Source: Parafrankia elaeagni
Lineage (GTDB): Bacteria; Actinomycetota; Actinomycetes; Frankiales; Frankiaceae
Assembly (NCBI RefSeq): GCF_000374165.1
Contig: NZ_KB893723.1
Location: 36,848 to 100,847, forward strand
DNA: 64,000 nucleotides
Direction: 5' to 3'
Shown one piece after another: positions 36,065 to 44,136 of the stretch. The notes beneath the pieces were generated by a model. That model did not search any database. It worked only from the letters and a program-made list of their open reading frames with translations, and had not been told where the DNA came from. A program made the translations under genes and the position numbers. Positions within the stretch are counted from its first letter, which is position 1. Each line of letters opens with the position of its first letter.

Positions 36065-36122
36065 CCCTCTGCTCCCGCGCCCGCTGGCCGGCGGAGCCAC
36101 CGGCACCCCGACCCTCTCCCGC

Positions 36123-36154
36123 ACCGCCTCGGGGCCCTCTGACCCCGAGGCGGT
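36123..36154. terminator. Terminator after the solute-binding gene
   Basis: Perfect 12-bp stem ACCGCCTCGGGG/CCCCGAGGCGGT with an 8-base loop, 59 bases after the stop. The rest of 36065-36431 holds no gene; a weak -10 (TAGAGT, 36389) may belong to the tRNA. Confidence 0.75.
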
Positions 36155-36431
36155 GTTCCCTGCCGCCAGCCATCGCGATCCACCGCGCGGGCCTACCCGG
36201 GGCATGGTCCGCCCGTCCCCTACTGGCCGCTCGGCCCTGGCGCTCTCGGTTGTGTTCTGCCTGCTGCGGGCCCCGCGAGACCGGGAATGTCGCCGCGCTC
36301 CGGTCGATCAGGTGCGTCCCGAGTGTGAACGGCCCGCGCTTGATCGGCCGGTGGCCAGGCGTAGCGTCAGAGACCCCGTCGACCGTGTAGAGTCATCTGC
36401 GGTGCGGGCGAGCAGCCCAGAACCACACCTT

Positions 36432-36516
36432 GTCCGGGTGGCGGAATGGCAGACGCGCTAGCTTGAGGTGCTAGTGCCCTTTATCGGGCGTGGGGGTTCA
36501 AGTCCCCCCTCGGACA
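36432..36516 (+). tRNA. tRNA-Leu (anticodon GAG)
   Basis: 85-base class II tRNA. Acceptor GTCCGGG pairs with CTCGGAC (one G-U), discriminator A at 36516, and CCA is not encoded. Anticodon arm CTAGC-TTGAGGT-GCTAG gives GAG, reading CUC. The variable arm (TGCCC...GGGCG) and T arm (GGGGG-TTCAAGT-CCCCC) are intact. It marks the left end of the integrated element: the serine integrase gene ends inside it on the other strand. Confidence 0.97.
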
Positions 36517-38164
36517 CAACCCTTACGCCTATATGCCTTGGCATGGGCCTGGCTTCGACCAGCAGGCTCTGCTCCGACGGCCGGTAGGTCAGACTCAGTC
36601 CCAACGCGGTGTAGACCGCTGCCTTGTCCTCCGGGGCGGCGTCCCGGAGCACCCTGCGTAGGTCGTCGAATCGTTCGACGAGGTCCGCGATGTCCTGTCG
36701 GGTCAGCTGCGGCGGCCTCCGGCGGGGACGGGCGGCGAGGACGGCTTCGGCGGCAGCGCGGCGGGTGGTGACCTCGGAGATCCAGCCGTTGATGGTCTTC
36801 TCATCGCCGTCGGCTTCGAGTGCGGCGCGGTAGCGGGAGAGCTTGCGGTCGCAGTCGGCGATCTCGGCCTGGGCGGCGGTGCGGCGCGGGTCGTCGGTGT
36901 CCGGGTCGGGTTGGGCCTGGGTCATGGCGTCGATGGTCTCGGCGACGCGGTGGGGGGCGAAGCGGGTGAACAGCCAGTCGTCGAGGGGACGGATGATCGC
37001 TGCTTCCCGGAGGTAGACGTTGTTCGGGTGATGGACATGGTTGGCGAGGGCGTACTCCTGGGGGTAGCGGCAGCGGTAGTGCGCCTGCGCGTTGACCCAG
37101 TTTCCCTGCATCTTGCGGGTGCACAGGCCGCAGCGGAGCATCCCGCGGAACATGTAGCGGCGGGTGGTACGCCGAGGGCCGCGCTCATCGGGTGGAGTGA
37201 CCCGCCGGGCGGTTCGGCGGGTCTGGGCCTGGGCGAAGGTGTCGATGTCGATGATCGCGGGGTGGGCCTGGTCGGTGGACCAGACCCAGGTGTCGGTGGC
37301 GTTCCAGCGGAACTTGGTCTCGTAGCCGAGGGCGACGTCGTCGACGTCGAGCAGGACTTCTTCTTTGCGCTGCTTCCCCCAGATCTCGTGTCCGGTGTAG
37401 CGGGGGTTGGCGATGATGGTGCGGATCGCACCTTTCGACCAGGCGATGCCTTCACGGTGGGGGTTGCGGGCCCGGTCGTACGCGGACGGGCAGGGGATGC
37501 CGTCGGCGGTCAGTCCCTCGGCAATCGCGAAGAGACCCTTGCCGGCGAGGTACTCCTCGTAGACACGGGCCACGATGGGGGCGGTGACAGGATCGAGTTC
37601 GAGGCGGTGGAGGCGGCGCCCGTCAGCGGCTTTGCTGGGGTTGGGGTGGGGACCGGCGTCGGCGAGCTGGTAGCCATAGGGGGGCCGGCCGCCGAGATAA
37701 CGGCCTTCGACGGTGGTCTGGGCCTGCATCGCGGTCCGTACTCGGATCTTGATGCGGTTGCGTTCCCCTTTGGACATGCCTCCGAACACGGACATGATCA
37801 GGTCGTGGGCTTCGGAGGTGGGATCGATGGGGCCGCCGACCTCGGGTACCCACAGGGCGACGCCGTAGTGCTCGAACACGGGCATGGTCAGGCCGTACTG
37901 GTTGCCGTAGAAAGCCCGGTGGGGCTCACCGATCACGACGGCCTCGAAGCCACGGTCGGGGTCGGCCAGGGCCGCCAGGAGCTGGCTTGCCTGGGGGCGG
38001 CGCTTCCACGGTAGGGAGCGTGACTGCCCGATGTCGAAGTACTCGACGACGATTTCGCCGTGGCTCTCGATGAGCGCCTTGGCGCGGGTGATCTGCCAGT
38101 TGCGGGATGCCTCGGGATCCTGCTGATCTTCTGTGGAGACACGACCGGTGAACGCGAACCTCAT
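36458..38164 (-). CDS. Large serine recombinase (integrase) overlapping tRNA-Leu
   Basis: 568 residues, ATG at 38164. N-terminal resolvase domain with catalytic Ser10 (FTGRVSTED) and conserved arginines (SKGERNRIKIRVR), a recombinase domain (GGRPPYGYQL; IIANPRYTG), a zinc-ribbon domain (CGLCTRKMQ...YRC), and a coiled-coil C-terminal part. Such enzymes insert and excise DNA between short att sites. The last ~20 codons (ending EGGLEPPRPIKGTSTSS) are the antisense of tRNA-Leu, so the C-terminus is written by chromosomal DNA at the junction, which indicates integration at this tRNA. The gene lies at the left edge of the element, reading outward. Confidence 0.93.
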   Translation of the reverse strand: MRFAFTGRVSTEDQQDPEASRNWQITRAKALIESHGEIVVEYFDIGQSRSLPWKRRPQASQLLAALADPDRGFEAVVIGEPHRAFYGNQYGLTMPVFEHYGVALWVPEVGGPIDPTSEAHDLIMSVFGGMSKGERNRIKIRVRTAMQAQTTVEGRYLGGRPPYGYQLADAGPHPNPSKAADGRRLHRLELDPVTAPIVARVYEEYLAGKGLFAIAEGLTADGIPCPSAYDRARNPHREGIAWSKGAIRTIIANPRYTGHEIWGKQRKEEVLLDVDDVALGYETKFRWNATDTWVWSTDQAHPAIIDIDTFAQAQTRRTARRVTPPDERGPRRTTRRYMFRGMLRCGLCTRKMQGNWVNAQAHYRCRYPQEYALANHVHHPNNVYLREAAIIRPLDDWLFTRFAPHRVAETIDAMTQAQPDPDTDDPRRTAAQAEIADCDRKLSRYRAALEADGDEKTINGWISEVTTRRAAAEAVLAARPRRRPPQLTRQDIADLVERFDDLRRVLRDAAPEDKAAVYTALGLSLTYRPSEQSLLVEARPMPRHIGVRVVSEGGLEPPRPIKGTSTSS

Positions 38165-38338
38165 CCTGTCACCGCTTTCCTTGCGGTCAGTAGCGGTTTT
38201 CTGTCAAGCGCTGGTATGTCTTCGTGGCCTTCTGGCGGTGGGGCGACTCGATGTAGATGTCGGGCCGGTCGGCCGCCGTCTGCCTGCGGGGAAGGTGCTA
38301 TTCGATCGGCGCTGCGTTACTCCTCCGCCAACGTCTTC

Positions 38339-38638
38339 CTAGCCTTCCGTGGACGGCGTCTGCTCGTCGGTGTCGGATGCCTGGTCGGTCCGAAGGGGAT
38401 CCGCTGTGAGCAGTATATGCAGCAGTGCCAGGGCTGCGGAGGGAGGGAGATGCGGTGCCTCATCTGAAAAAACAAGACGAATGATTCCGCTTTGATTGTC
38501 ATGGGGAGCGGTCTGAATCTTTGGCGATTCAATGTCCGCACCTGGGTGCCTGCCATGATCCTCGGCGTCTGATTCAGGTCGTTGGCGAGGGCTGGTAGAC
38601 CTTGTCGGGCGTGTGGATTCCTTCTTTTGTCGGGTCAT
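38339..38638 (-). CDS. Small hypothetical protein upstream of the integrase
   Basis: 99 residues, ATG at 38638. The first half is polar and charged, the second half has a helical hydrophobic core (IIRLVFSDEA, AALALLHILLTAD). No ribosome site is obvious, so the message might be leaderless or the start different. The position directly upstream of the integrase on the same strand is that of excision directionality factors or integrase regulators, but the sequence does not prove that. Confidence 0.45.
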   Translation of the reverse strand: MTRQKKESTRPTRSTSPRQRPESDAEDHGRHPGADIESPKIQTAPHDNQSGIIRLVFSDEAPHLPPSAALALLHILLTADPLRTDQASDTDEQTPSTEG

Positions 38639-39254
38639 TACTATGTGTTGGGTTGTGCTGACCGTGACTTGCGCTGTTGATGGGCACGCTTCGTGTCCAC
38701 TGTTGATGATCTACTGAAGTGCCGGCTGTCTGAGGTGGAGGCGGCTGAAGTGGGTGGCGTGCGGGTAGGGTCCGGAAGTCGAGGCCTCATGATGTCTACG
38801 CTGGGATCCGGAATCCCTGCGATATTCCCTGTTACTTTCCCCTGGGTCGGAACTTCCAAGGATTTCGTGGCCGGGGCAGGGAAAGTTCGTCCGGGCAGGG
38901 GCGCCGAGACACGCGACGCAACCTTGCTCCAAGATAGTCAACGGTGTTGGCAAGTGCCGGACAGCAAATTTGATCATGGACAGTTGTTGTGAATCAAGGG
39001 CACTCTGACGATCCGACAAGGCCTACGCCGCACCTGCCGCGTCGTGCTGTGGTCAAGCTCTGGCCAAGGTTCGGAACCGGCACGAGTCCCGCTCGCGCCC
39101 TGGGAGGTCCGCCGGAGGCGGACCTCCCTATGTGCCGGTACCGATCGGGTGACCATGGCGCCGTGGTGCGGTGGCTTGCGCGGCCGGGGTTGGGGCGTGG
39201 ATCTTGATTGGTGGGGGGTATGGCTCGGGGGGTGATGGCGGTGGGGCAGGGCCG
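38639..39254. other. 616-base region without a convincing gene
   Basis: Less GC-rich than its surroundings in the first half. One perfect 12-bp hairpin with a GGA loop is at 39102-39128 (GGGAGGTCCGCC arms), a probable bidirectional terminator. ORFs here (for example 38693-38992 plus strand, 38974-39258 minus strand) lack ribosome sites and protein character. Confidence 0.45.
39102..39128. terminator. 12-bp perfect hairpin with 3-base loop
   Basis: Arms GGGAGGTCCGCC and GGCGGACCTCCC around GGA. It lies downstream of the minus-strand genes of the element and could end their transcript. Confidence 0.6.
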
Positions 39255-39470
39255 TCATCGTGTGGGTGTGGTCCGGGTGGGGCGTGGGGCGTTGCCCGGG
39301 ATGTCCGGAGCGGACTGTTGATCGGCAGGTGCTTGTTGATCAACGGGTGCTTGTCGGCGTTGCTGTGGGGCGTCGTCGGGCCCGATCGCGCGGGACAGGG
39401 TGGCGCGGGCGAGCCTGTCGGTGATGGCGCGGGGCTGGGTCGGCTCGGGGGAGGGGGTTGAGATGGTCAT
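39255..39470 (-). CDS. Possible small hydrophilic protein
   Basis: 71 residues, ATG at 39470, rich in Pro, Gln, Ala and Arg, with one helical stretch (AITDRLARATLSRAIG). No ribosome site and no family known to me. Kept only because it follows the same strand and spacing as the neighbouring element genes; it may well be spurious. Confidence 0.25.
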   Translation of the reverse strand: MTISTPSPEPTQPRAITDRLARATLSRAIGPDDAPQQRRQAPVDQQAPADQQSAPDIPGNAPRPTRTTPTR

Positions 39471-39587
39471 GTGGGCTGCTTCGGTGGCCGGGGGGGTGCC
39501 CGTGGCGTGGTGCGCCTGGTCGAGTTCGGAGATGTTGGCTCGATGGGGGATGTTTTTCGGCGGTGTCCGCCGCTGCGTTCAGCTCTT

Positions 39588-39920
39588 TTAGAGCCCTGTT
39601 TTCCTGAATCGGGCTGCGATGCTGCGTACGGTTGCCTCGTCCTGGGCGCTGCCGATGCCGTGGAGCCCGTCCATCGCTCGCCAGGCATTGAAAGTGATGA
39701 AGGTCAGGAGCTGGAAGCGTGGTGTGTCGGGACCGTGGTAGGCGCGTAGGGATCGGATGACGCGAGTGAGGTCTCGTCCGCGGGGGCGCACTAGGATGCG
39801 TCCGGGGTTGTGGGGGAGGGCGGTCCAGCGTTCCTGGATGAAGATCCTTCCGTGGAAAGGGAAGACCGCGAGAATCCGTTCGGCGGGCGGGGTGGGGTTG
39901 TTGTCGTGGGTGTTGTTCAT
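39588..39920 (-). CDS. Hypothetical protein of the integrated element
   Basis: 110 residues, ATG at 39920 with AGAGG 5 bases upstream. Mixed alpha/beta character: beta-like stretches (ILAVFPFHGRIFI) in the first half and a basic helix at the end (ATVRSIAARFRKTGL). No signal or membrane segment. Separated from the SSB-like gene by a very strong hairpin. Function unknown. Confidence 0.5.
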   Translation of the reverse strand: MNNTHDNNPTPPAERILAVFPFHGRIFIQERWTALPHNPGRILVRPRGRDLTRVIRSLRAYHGPDTPRFQLLTFITFNAWRAMDGLHGIGSAQDEATVRSIAARFRKTGL

Positions 39921-39995
39921 GGGAACCTCTGGATCTTCGGTGGGAAGAATGGTTTTGAGTCTGGTTTTTGCGTGTGCCCAGCGTTTGCTGGAATG

Positions 39996-40039
39996 CGGAA
40001 GGCCCTGCCCGTGAGTGGTGTTGCGGGCAGGGCCTTCCG
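39996..40039. terminator. 16-bp perfect hairpin between the SSB-like gene and the 110-residue gene
   Basis: Arms 39996-40011 and 40024-40039 (CGGAAGGCCCTGCCCG and its complement) with a 12-base loop, 8 bases beyond the SSB-like stop on the minus strand. Likely terminator or attenuator for the upstream operon. Confidence 0.75.
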
Positions 40040-40046
40040 TCTGCTG

Positions 40047-40436
40047 CTATCTGGCGGAGGCGAGTCCGGAGGTGAACTGTGCGACGCGGTCGCGGTCGGG
40101 TCGGAATTCGATGGCGGCTGGGATGATGTCGATGCCGGCGCGGGGTCTGCCGGTTTCCCGGTCGTTCCACAGGTTGGTCTGGATGTCGGCGACTTGGATG
40201 ATGAGCCAGTCGGCGATGTTCAGGGAGGCGTCGCGGACCTGGGTGGCGAGGTGGTCGTAGGCCTTGACGGTGAAGTAGCGCATCTTTCCTTCCCGGACAC
40301 CTTCGGAGGTGACCTGGTCGGGAAGGCGCAGGCCGAGGGGGATGGCGGCCCAGATTCCGGATCGGCGCTTGAGATCTCCGATGATGACGCGCTGGCTGAC
40401 GTATCCAGCTATCGTGCAGTCGATCATTCCGCGCAT
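40047..40436 (-). CDS. SSB-like OB-fold protein
   Basis: 129 residues, ATG at 40436 with AAGGAGG 5 bases upstream. The strand pattern and motifs resemble single-stranded DNA-binding proteins: an early MIDCTIAGYV strand, then MRYFTVKAYDHLATQV, then WLIIQVADIQTN and a WNDRETGRPRAGIDI segment in place of the usual WxDkdGqkR. It lacks the acidic C-terminal tail that bacterial SSB uses to recruit partners. In a mobile element it would coat single-stranded transfer or replication intermediates. The assignment is by pattern, not by a clear family motif. Confidence 0.65.
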   Translation of the reverse strand: MRGMIDCTIAGYVSQRVIIGDLKRRSGIWAAIPLGLRLPDQVTSEGVREGKMRYFTVKAYDHLATQVRDASLNIADWLIIQVADIQTNLWNDRETGRPRAGIDIIPAAIEFRPDRDRVAQFTSGLASAR

Positions 40437-40860
40437 GGTGGCCTCCTTGGGCGGGGAGGGTTGGCCGTCGGCGGCGGCCTGGTCTGGGTTTCCCTTCCCG
40501 GCGTTTTCGGTCGGTGGCGCCGGGCGATGGGTCGTGTCAGCCGGGCGGCCGGCCGTCAAGATGTTCCACGGCCCGGGGACGCAGCCGGGTACCGAAAGAC
40601 TGTCGGGCCGTGGAAGATCTCTGAGCGGTCGGAGTAGAGCCCGGTTGACGCGGCCCTTTCCGCCTGGCGCATGCTGACCGAGCCGGGAGGGAATACGCGG
40701 ATCCAGGATTCAGCGGTGTCGGCCGCTGTACCGGTCAAGGTGCCCGTCCGATGAGAGATGACGCGATGAGATCTGGCGCGCCGCCGAGCGGGAGGTGTCA
40801 GGCGGTGTTGACTGGATGCCGGAATCTCGACGGCTCTGCGCCCGTCCGAGGCATGGATTG
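40437..40860. other. 424-base gene-free region with a large inverted repeat
   Basis: Arms TTCCACGGCCCG at 40564-40575 and 40604-40615 are perfectly complementary; with one mismatch they extend to about 16 bases. The 28-base centre is GC-rich. Position between the SSB-like and ComM-like genes of a mobile element makes an origin (of transfer or replication) possible, though not shown. Small ORFs here have no support. Confidence 0.5.
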
Positions 40861-42402
40861 TCAGGTGTCGGAGGGGGCGGTGTTCAGGTCGTGAGCGAGG
40901 TCGACCTGGTCGATGCCGGGGCGGTCGAATCCGGAGAGGTCGGCGAGGGTCCAGGCGATCCTCAAGATGCGGGTGGCTTCGGCCCGGGCGGCGGCGTCGG
41001 TGTCGGGCCGGGCGCGCTGCGCGGCCCGGAGAACCGCGTGGGGCAGCGGCCAGAACCGGTCAAGGATGGGGCGGGGGAGCTGCGCGTTGCGCCGCCACGG
41101 GGTGCGCCGCAGTCGGCTGGTCATAGCCTGGCGTGCCTGGGCGACCCGGGCGGCGACAGCCGCGGTCGACTCCTGCACGCCTCGGTCCGGATGCGGTTCG
41201 CCGGGCTGGACCCGGGGGAGCGCGACCCGAAGGTCGCAGTGCTCCCGGACCGCGGTCGGTATCCGGCTGAGGTAGAGGCGCCGAATCTGGGGCGTGCACG
41301 CGCAGGTGGTGCCCCCGGCGGCGTGCTGGCAGGGGCATGGCCTGCTGGTGAGAACGAGCTGGAAGTCTGCGGGCAGGGTCAGGGAGGTTGCCCAGGTGGG
41401 AATCTGGATGTGACCGAGGCTGAGCGGCTGCCCCAGCCCTTGCAGGACGTCGCGGGCGAACTCGGGGGCGTCGGTGAGGAGCAGCAGGCCGCGGTGGGCC
41501 TGGCTGGCGATCCCGGGTCGGATCGCTGCGGGTGAGGTCCAGGTGCCGAACAGGGCCGCGGTGGTGGTGCTGCGGTGGGGCACGCAGCTGGGTGGCCGGG
41601 TGATCAGGTTCGGGCGGGCGGGGAGGCTGCCGGCGGCGGAGTGGATCGCGGTCACCTCGAGCGCTTCCTTGTCCGTCAGGGATGGGAGCAGTCTGGGGAT
41701 GCCCTCGGCCAGGATCCGTGCCCCGCTGCGTGTGCCGCCGGTCAGTAGCAGGTGGTGGCCGCCTGCGGCAGCGACTTCCGCGGCCAGTCGCCCTCGGCTC
41801 CCGATCGGCGCGTCCGCGAGATCCATGGAGTTGTCGGCGGCGGTGCTGGCACTGCCCTGCGGAGCCGGCTGGATCACCGTCGGCTTCTCCTGGCCGCGCA
41901 GGAGCCGGACCAGGGCGGCCAGGTCTGGGACTGCGTCCACGGTCATGCCGGGAGCGAGGGTGGCCTCGATCGCGTTCGCGGCCGGAATGACGACACGTGC
42001 GACCCCCGCGTCGGCGGCGGCGAGGACCGCGGGAAGTACTCCTCGGGCGGGGCGGAGACGCCCGTCGAGGCTGAGCTCGCCGATGAGCATCCGGTCGGCG
42101 ATTTCGTCGGGGGGAAGCATCTCGGCGGCGGCGAGGATGGCCGCGGCGATGGGCAGATCGAGCAGGGGCGCGGCCTTCGGCATGCAGGCGGCGAACAGGC
42201 CGACAGTGAGCCTCTGGTGCGGCCAGGAGAGACCGGAGTTGAACACGGCGGCGCGTAGCCGGTCTCTGGTCTCGCGGAGCTGATCGGGCGGCAGACCGAT
42301 GATGTCGAGGTGGGGATCGCCGTCGTGGAGGTCGGCTTCGACCGTGATGGGGTGTCCCTGCGTCCCGATGAGTACGACGGATCGGGTCTGTACGTGAGTC
42401 AT
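40861..42402 (-). CDS. ComM/YifB-like protein with degenerate ATPase motifs
   Basis: 513 residues, ATG at 42402 with GTGAGG upstream. The N-terminal Lon-protease-like ComM domain is well kept (VEADLHDGDPHLDIIGLPP, LDLPIAAAILAA, IGELSLDGRLRP). The AAA Mg-chelatase domain follows the family (SLTDKEALEVTAIHSAAG, PCPCQH, RYLSRI-like RLYLSRIP), but the Walker A loop is TGGTRSGAR (221-229) with no GK[ST], and the Walker B region is LLLLTDAPEF (family LFLDELPEF), losing the catalytic glutamate. ATP hydrolysis is unlikely. ComM normally migrates branches during DNA uptake recombination; this one may bind DNA or modify host ComM. It starts 7 bases after the ParB-like gene. Confidence 0.85.
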   Translation of the reverse strand: MTHVQTRSVVLIGTQGHPITVEADLHDGDPHLDIIGLPPDQLRETRDRLRAAVFNSGLSWPHQRLTVGLFAACMPKAAPLLDLPIAAAILAAAEMLPPDEIADRMLIGELSLDGRLRPARGVLPAVLAAADAGVARVVIPAANAIEATLAPGMTVDAVPDLAALVRLLRGQEKPTVIQPAPQGSASTAADNSMDLADAPIGSRGRLAAEVAAAGGHHLLLTGGTRSGARILAEGIPRLLPSLTDKEALEVTAIHSAAGSLPARPNLITRPPSCVPHRSTTTAALFGTWTSPAAIRPGIASQAHRGLLLLTDAPEFARDVLQGLGQPLSLGHIQIPTWATSLTLPADFQLVLTSRPCPCQHAAGGTTCACTPQIRRLYLSRIPTAVREHCDLRVALPRVQPGEPHPDRGVQESTAAVAARVAQARQAMTSRLRRTPWRRNAQLPRPILDRFWPLPHAVLRAAQRARPDTDAAARAEATRILRIAWTLADLSGFDRPGIDQVDLAHDLNTAPSDT

Positions 42403-42409
42403 CGTGGCC

Positions 42410-44044
42410 TCACCGAAGGTCGGGTCGGTCGGCCGGGCTGTCCGGCGCGGCCTGGTCGGCCTGGTCGGGTGGGTTGGCGGTGCGGCGTTCGATGTCGGCG
42501 AGGCTGTAGCCCCACCGCGCGAGCTGGGTGAGGTAGAGCCGCAGGAGGGAGGTGGGGTGCTGCCAGCGGTCGACGCCGGCGGCGCTCTCTTCGAAGGCGC
42601 CGAGGATGAGGGCGAGTGCCAGCGTCTGGGCGCGATGCTCACCGGCGTGGGCGACCAGTTCGGCCAGGCGAGCCGGGGTGAGCGGGTCGTCGGGGGCGCC
42701 GAGCAGGAGCCGGGCGGTGGGGTGGTGCTGGCTGAGGGCCCAGGTCAGCTCGGTGGGGGCGGCGGCGAGCTGTGCGGCGATGAAGCTGCTGGTTCCCTTC
42801 GGCGGGGTACGTCGGGCGAGGAAGGCCCGCAGCCAGTCGCGGCGGACGGTGGTGGCCGACTGCCAGGCCCTGGTGTCGTCGAGGATCTGCTGGTGCCGGG
42901 CCTTTTCCTCCTCAGAGGGCTCCTCGACCCGCTCCGTGTGACCGCCGGCCGGAGCGGAACCGCGGTCATGGACGCCGTCGACCTGAGCGGAGCCGCCTGC
43001 GTCCCCGGCTCTGGCGGAGGCGTCAGGCGCAGGGGGCGGGCTGCCACCATGCGCGGCTTGGATGTCGCCGGCCGGGCGCTCGTGATCCGTCCCGTCGGCG
43101 TGATCCGCTGAGCTGTTCGGATGGACGCCATCCGAATGCGCCGCACCGGTGGGAGGGGCGGCGTAACGGCCGGCGTGTCCGTGGGCGGCGGGGTCGGTGC
43201 ACACGTACTCAGGCAGGTAGGCGACCTGAAACGGCCCACTGCCGGTGATGTTGTAATCCTGGATGAGGTAGGCGGCGTGCCCGGGGCAGCGGCGGTGGGC
43301 CTCGGCGGTGAGTGCGACACCGTCGTGGTCGAGCAGGGACAGCCGGTGGGCCGGGTCGGTGGAGGCGGGCCGGTCGATGATCCGGACACCGCGGCGGCGC
43401 AGTTCGTCGAGGGCGCGGCTGCGGGCCTGCTGGTCCGCGCGGCGATCCCGGAGCCGCTGGGCGGTGTGGTCGAAGCCGCCGGTGCTGGCGGCGGTCATCA
43501 GGGCGGCGACGGCGTCGAGGTCGTCGGCGAACTCGGCGATGACCACGGCCTGGAACAGATTGATCCCGTGCTCGACGAGCGCGTCCCGGGCGGCGGGGGA
43601 GCCGACAACAGCCAACGCGGCGTCGACATGTCGGCGCGGGGTGTGGAGACGTCGGGCGATCTTCGCGGGGGGCAGGCCGAACACGGCGAGCTGTCCGACG
43701 GCGTGGACCTGGTCCTTGAGGCTCAGCGCGGCCCGGTGCTGGTTCTCCGCCCACTGGGTGAGAACCCGGTCGATCTCGGCGGCATCACCGTCGGCGTCGT
43801 CACCGACGACGAGCACGGGCACGGTGGCCCGCCCGACGTTCAGCGCAGCGCGGGTCCGGCGTGCGCCGTACCGGACCCGGATCCCGTCCGGGGCTCGCAC
43901 GGCGACGATGGGGATGAGGACCCCGTGGTCGCGGATGGAGGCGAGGAAGTCTCCGTCCAGGTCGGCGTCGGAGCGGATGTTGCGGTCCAGCAGCAGGCTG
44001 GCCGGGTCCAGATGACTGATCTGCAGGGTCGGTGGGACGGACAC
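42410..44044 (-). CDS. ParB/RepB-like nuclease-domain protein
   Basis: 544 residues, GTG at 44044 with CAGGAG upstream. The first 100 residues are a ParB N-terminal domain (LDPASLLLDRNIRSD; FLASIRDHGVLIPIVAV; VRYGARRTRAAL), followed by a helical HTH-containing region (AVGQLAVFGLPPAKIARRLH). The middle is a long Ala/Asp/His-rich linker and the C-terminal 150 residues are a separate helical domain ending in Pro/Asp-rich sequence. In mobile elements such proteins act in partition, gene regulation or replication control. No ParA lies beside it. Part of the minus-strand block with DUF932 and ComM-like genes. Confidence 0.82.
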   Translation of the reverse strand: MSVPPTLQISHLDPASLLLDRNIRSDADLDGDFLASIRDHGVLIPIVAVRAPDGIRVRYGARRTRAALNVGRATVPVLVVGDDADGDAAEIDRVLTQWAENQHRAALSLKDQVHAVGQLAVFGLPPAKIARRLHTPRRHVDAALAVVGSPAARDALVEHGINLFQAVVIAEFADDLDAVAALMTAASTGGFDHTAQRLRDRRADQQARSRALDELRRRGVRIIDRPASTDPAHRLSLLDHDGVALTAEAHRRCPGHAAYLIQDYNITGSGPFQVAYLPEYVCTDPAAHGHAGRYAAPPTGAAHSDGVHPNSSADHADGTDHERPAGDIQAAHGGSPPPAPDASARAGDAGGSAQVDGVHDRGSAPAGGHTERVEEPSEEEKARHQQILDDTRAWQSATTVRRDWLRAFLARRTPPKGTSSFIAAQLAAAPTELTWALSQHHPTARLLLGAPDDPLTPARLAELVAHAGEHRAQTLALALILGAFEESAAGVDRWQHPTSLLRLYLTQLARWGYSLADIERRTANPPDQADQAAPDSPADRPDLR

Positions 44045-44136
44045 GGCGTGATCACTCCTGAGGGTGGGGTGGCGTGCGCAGGACGGCTCGCCGTCCGGAC
44101 CCGCGGATCACGGGCCCGGACGGCGAAGTGGCCAGG

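Noticed and set aside
38974-39258. Minus-strand ORF of 94 codons in the element
   Set aside because: It runs through the 39102-39128 hairpin, has no ribosome site and is dominated by His/Pro/Arg, typical of antisense or non-coding GC-rich DNA.
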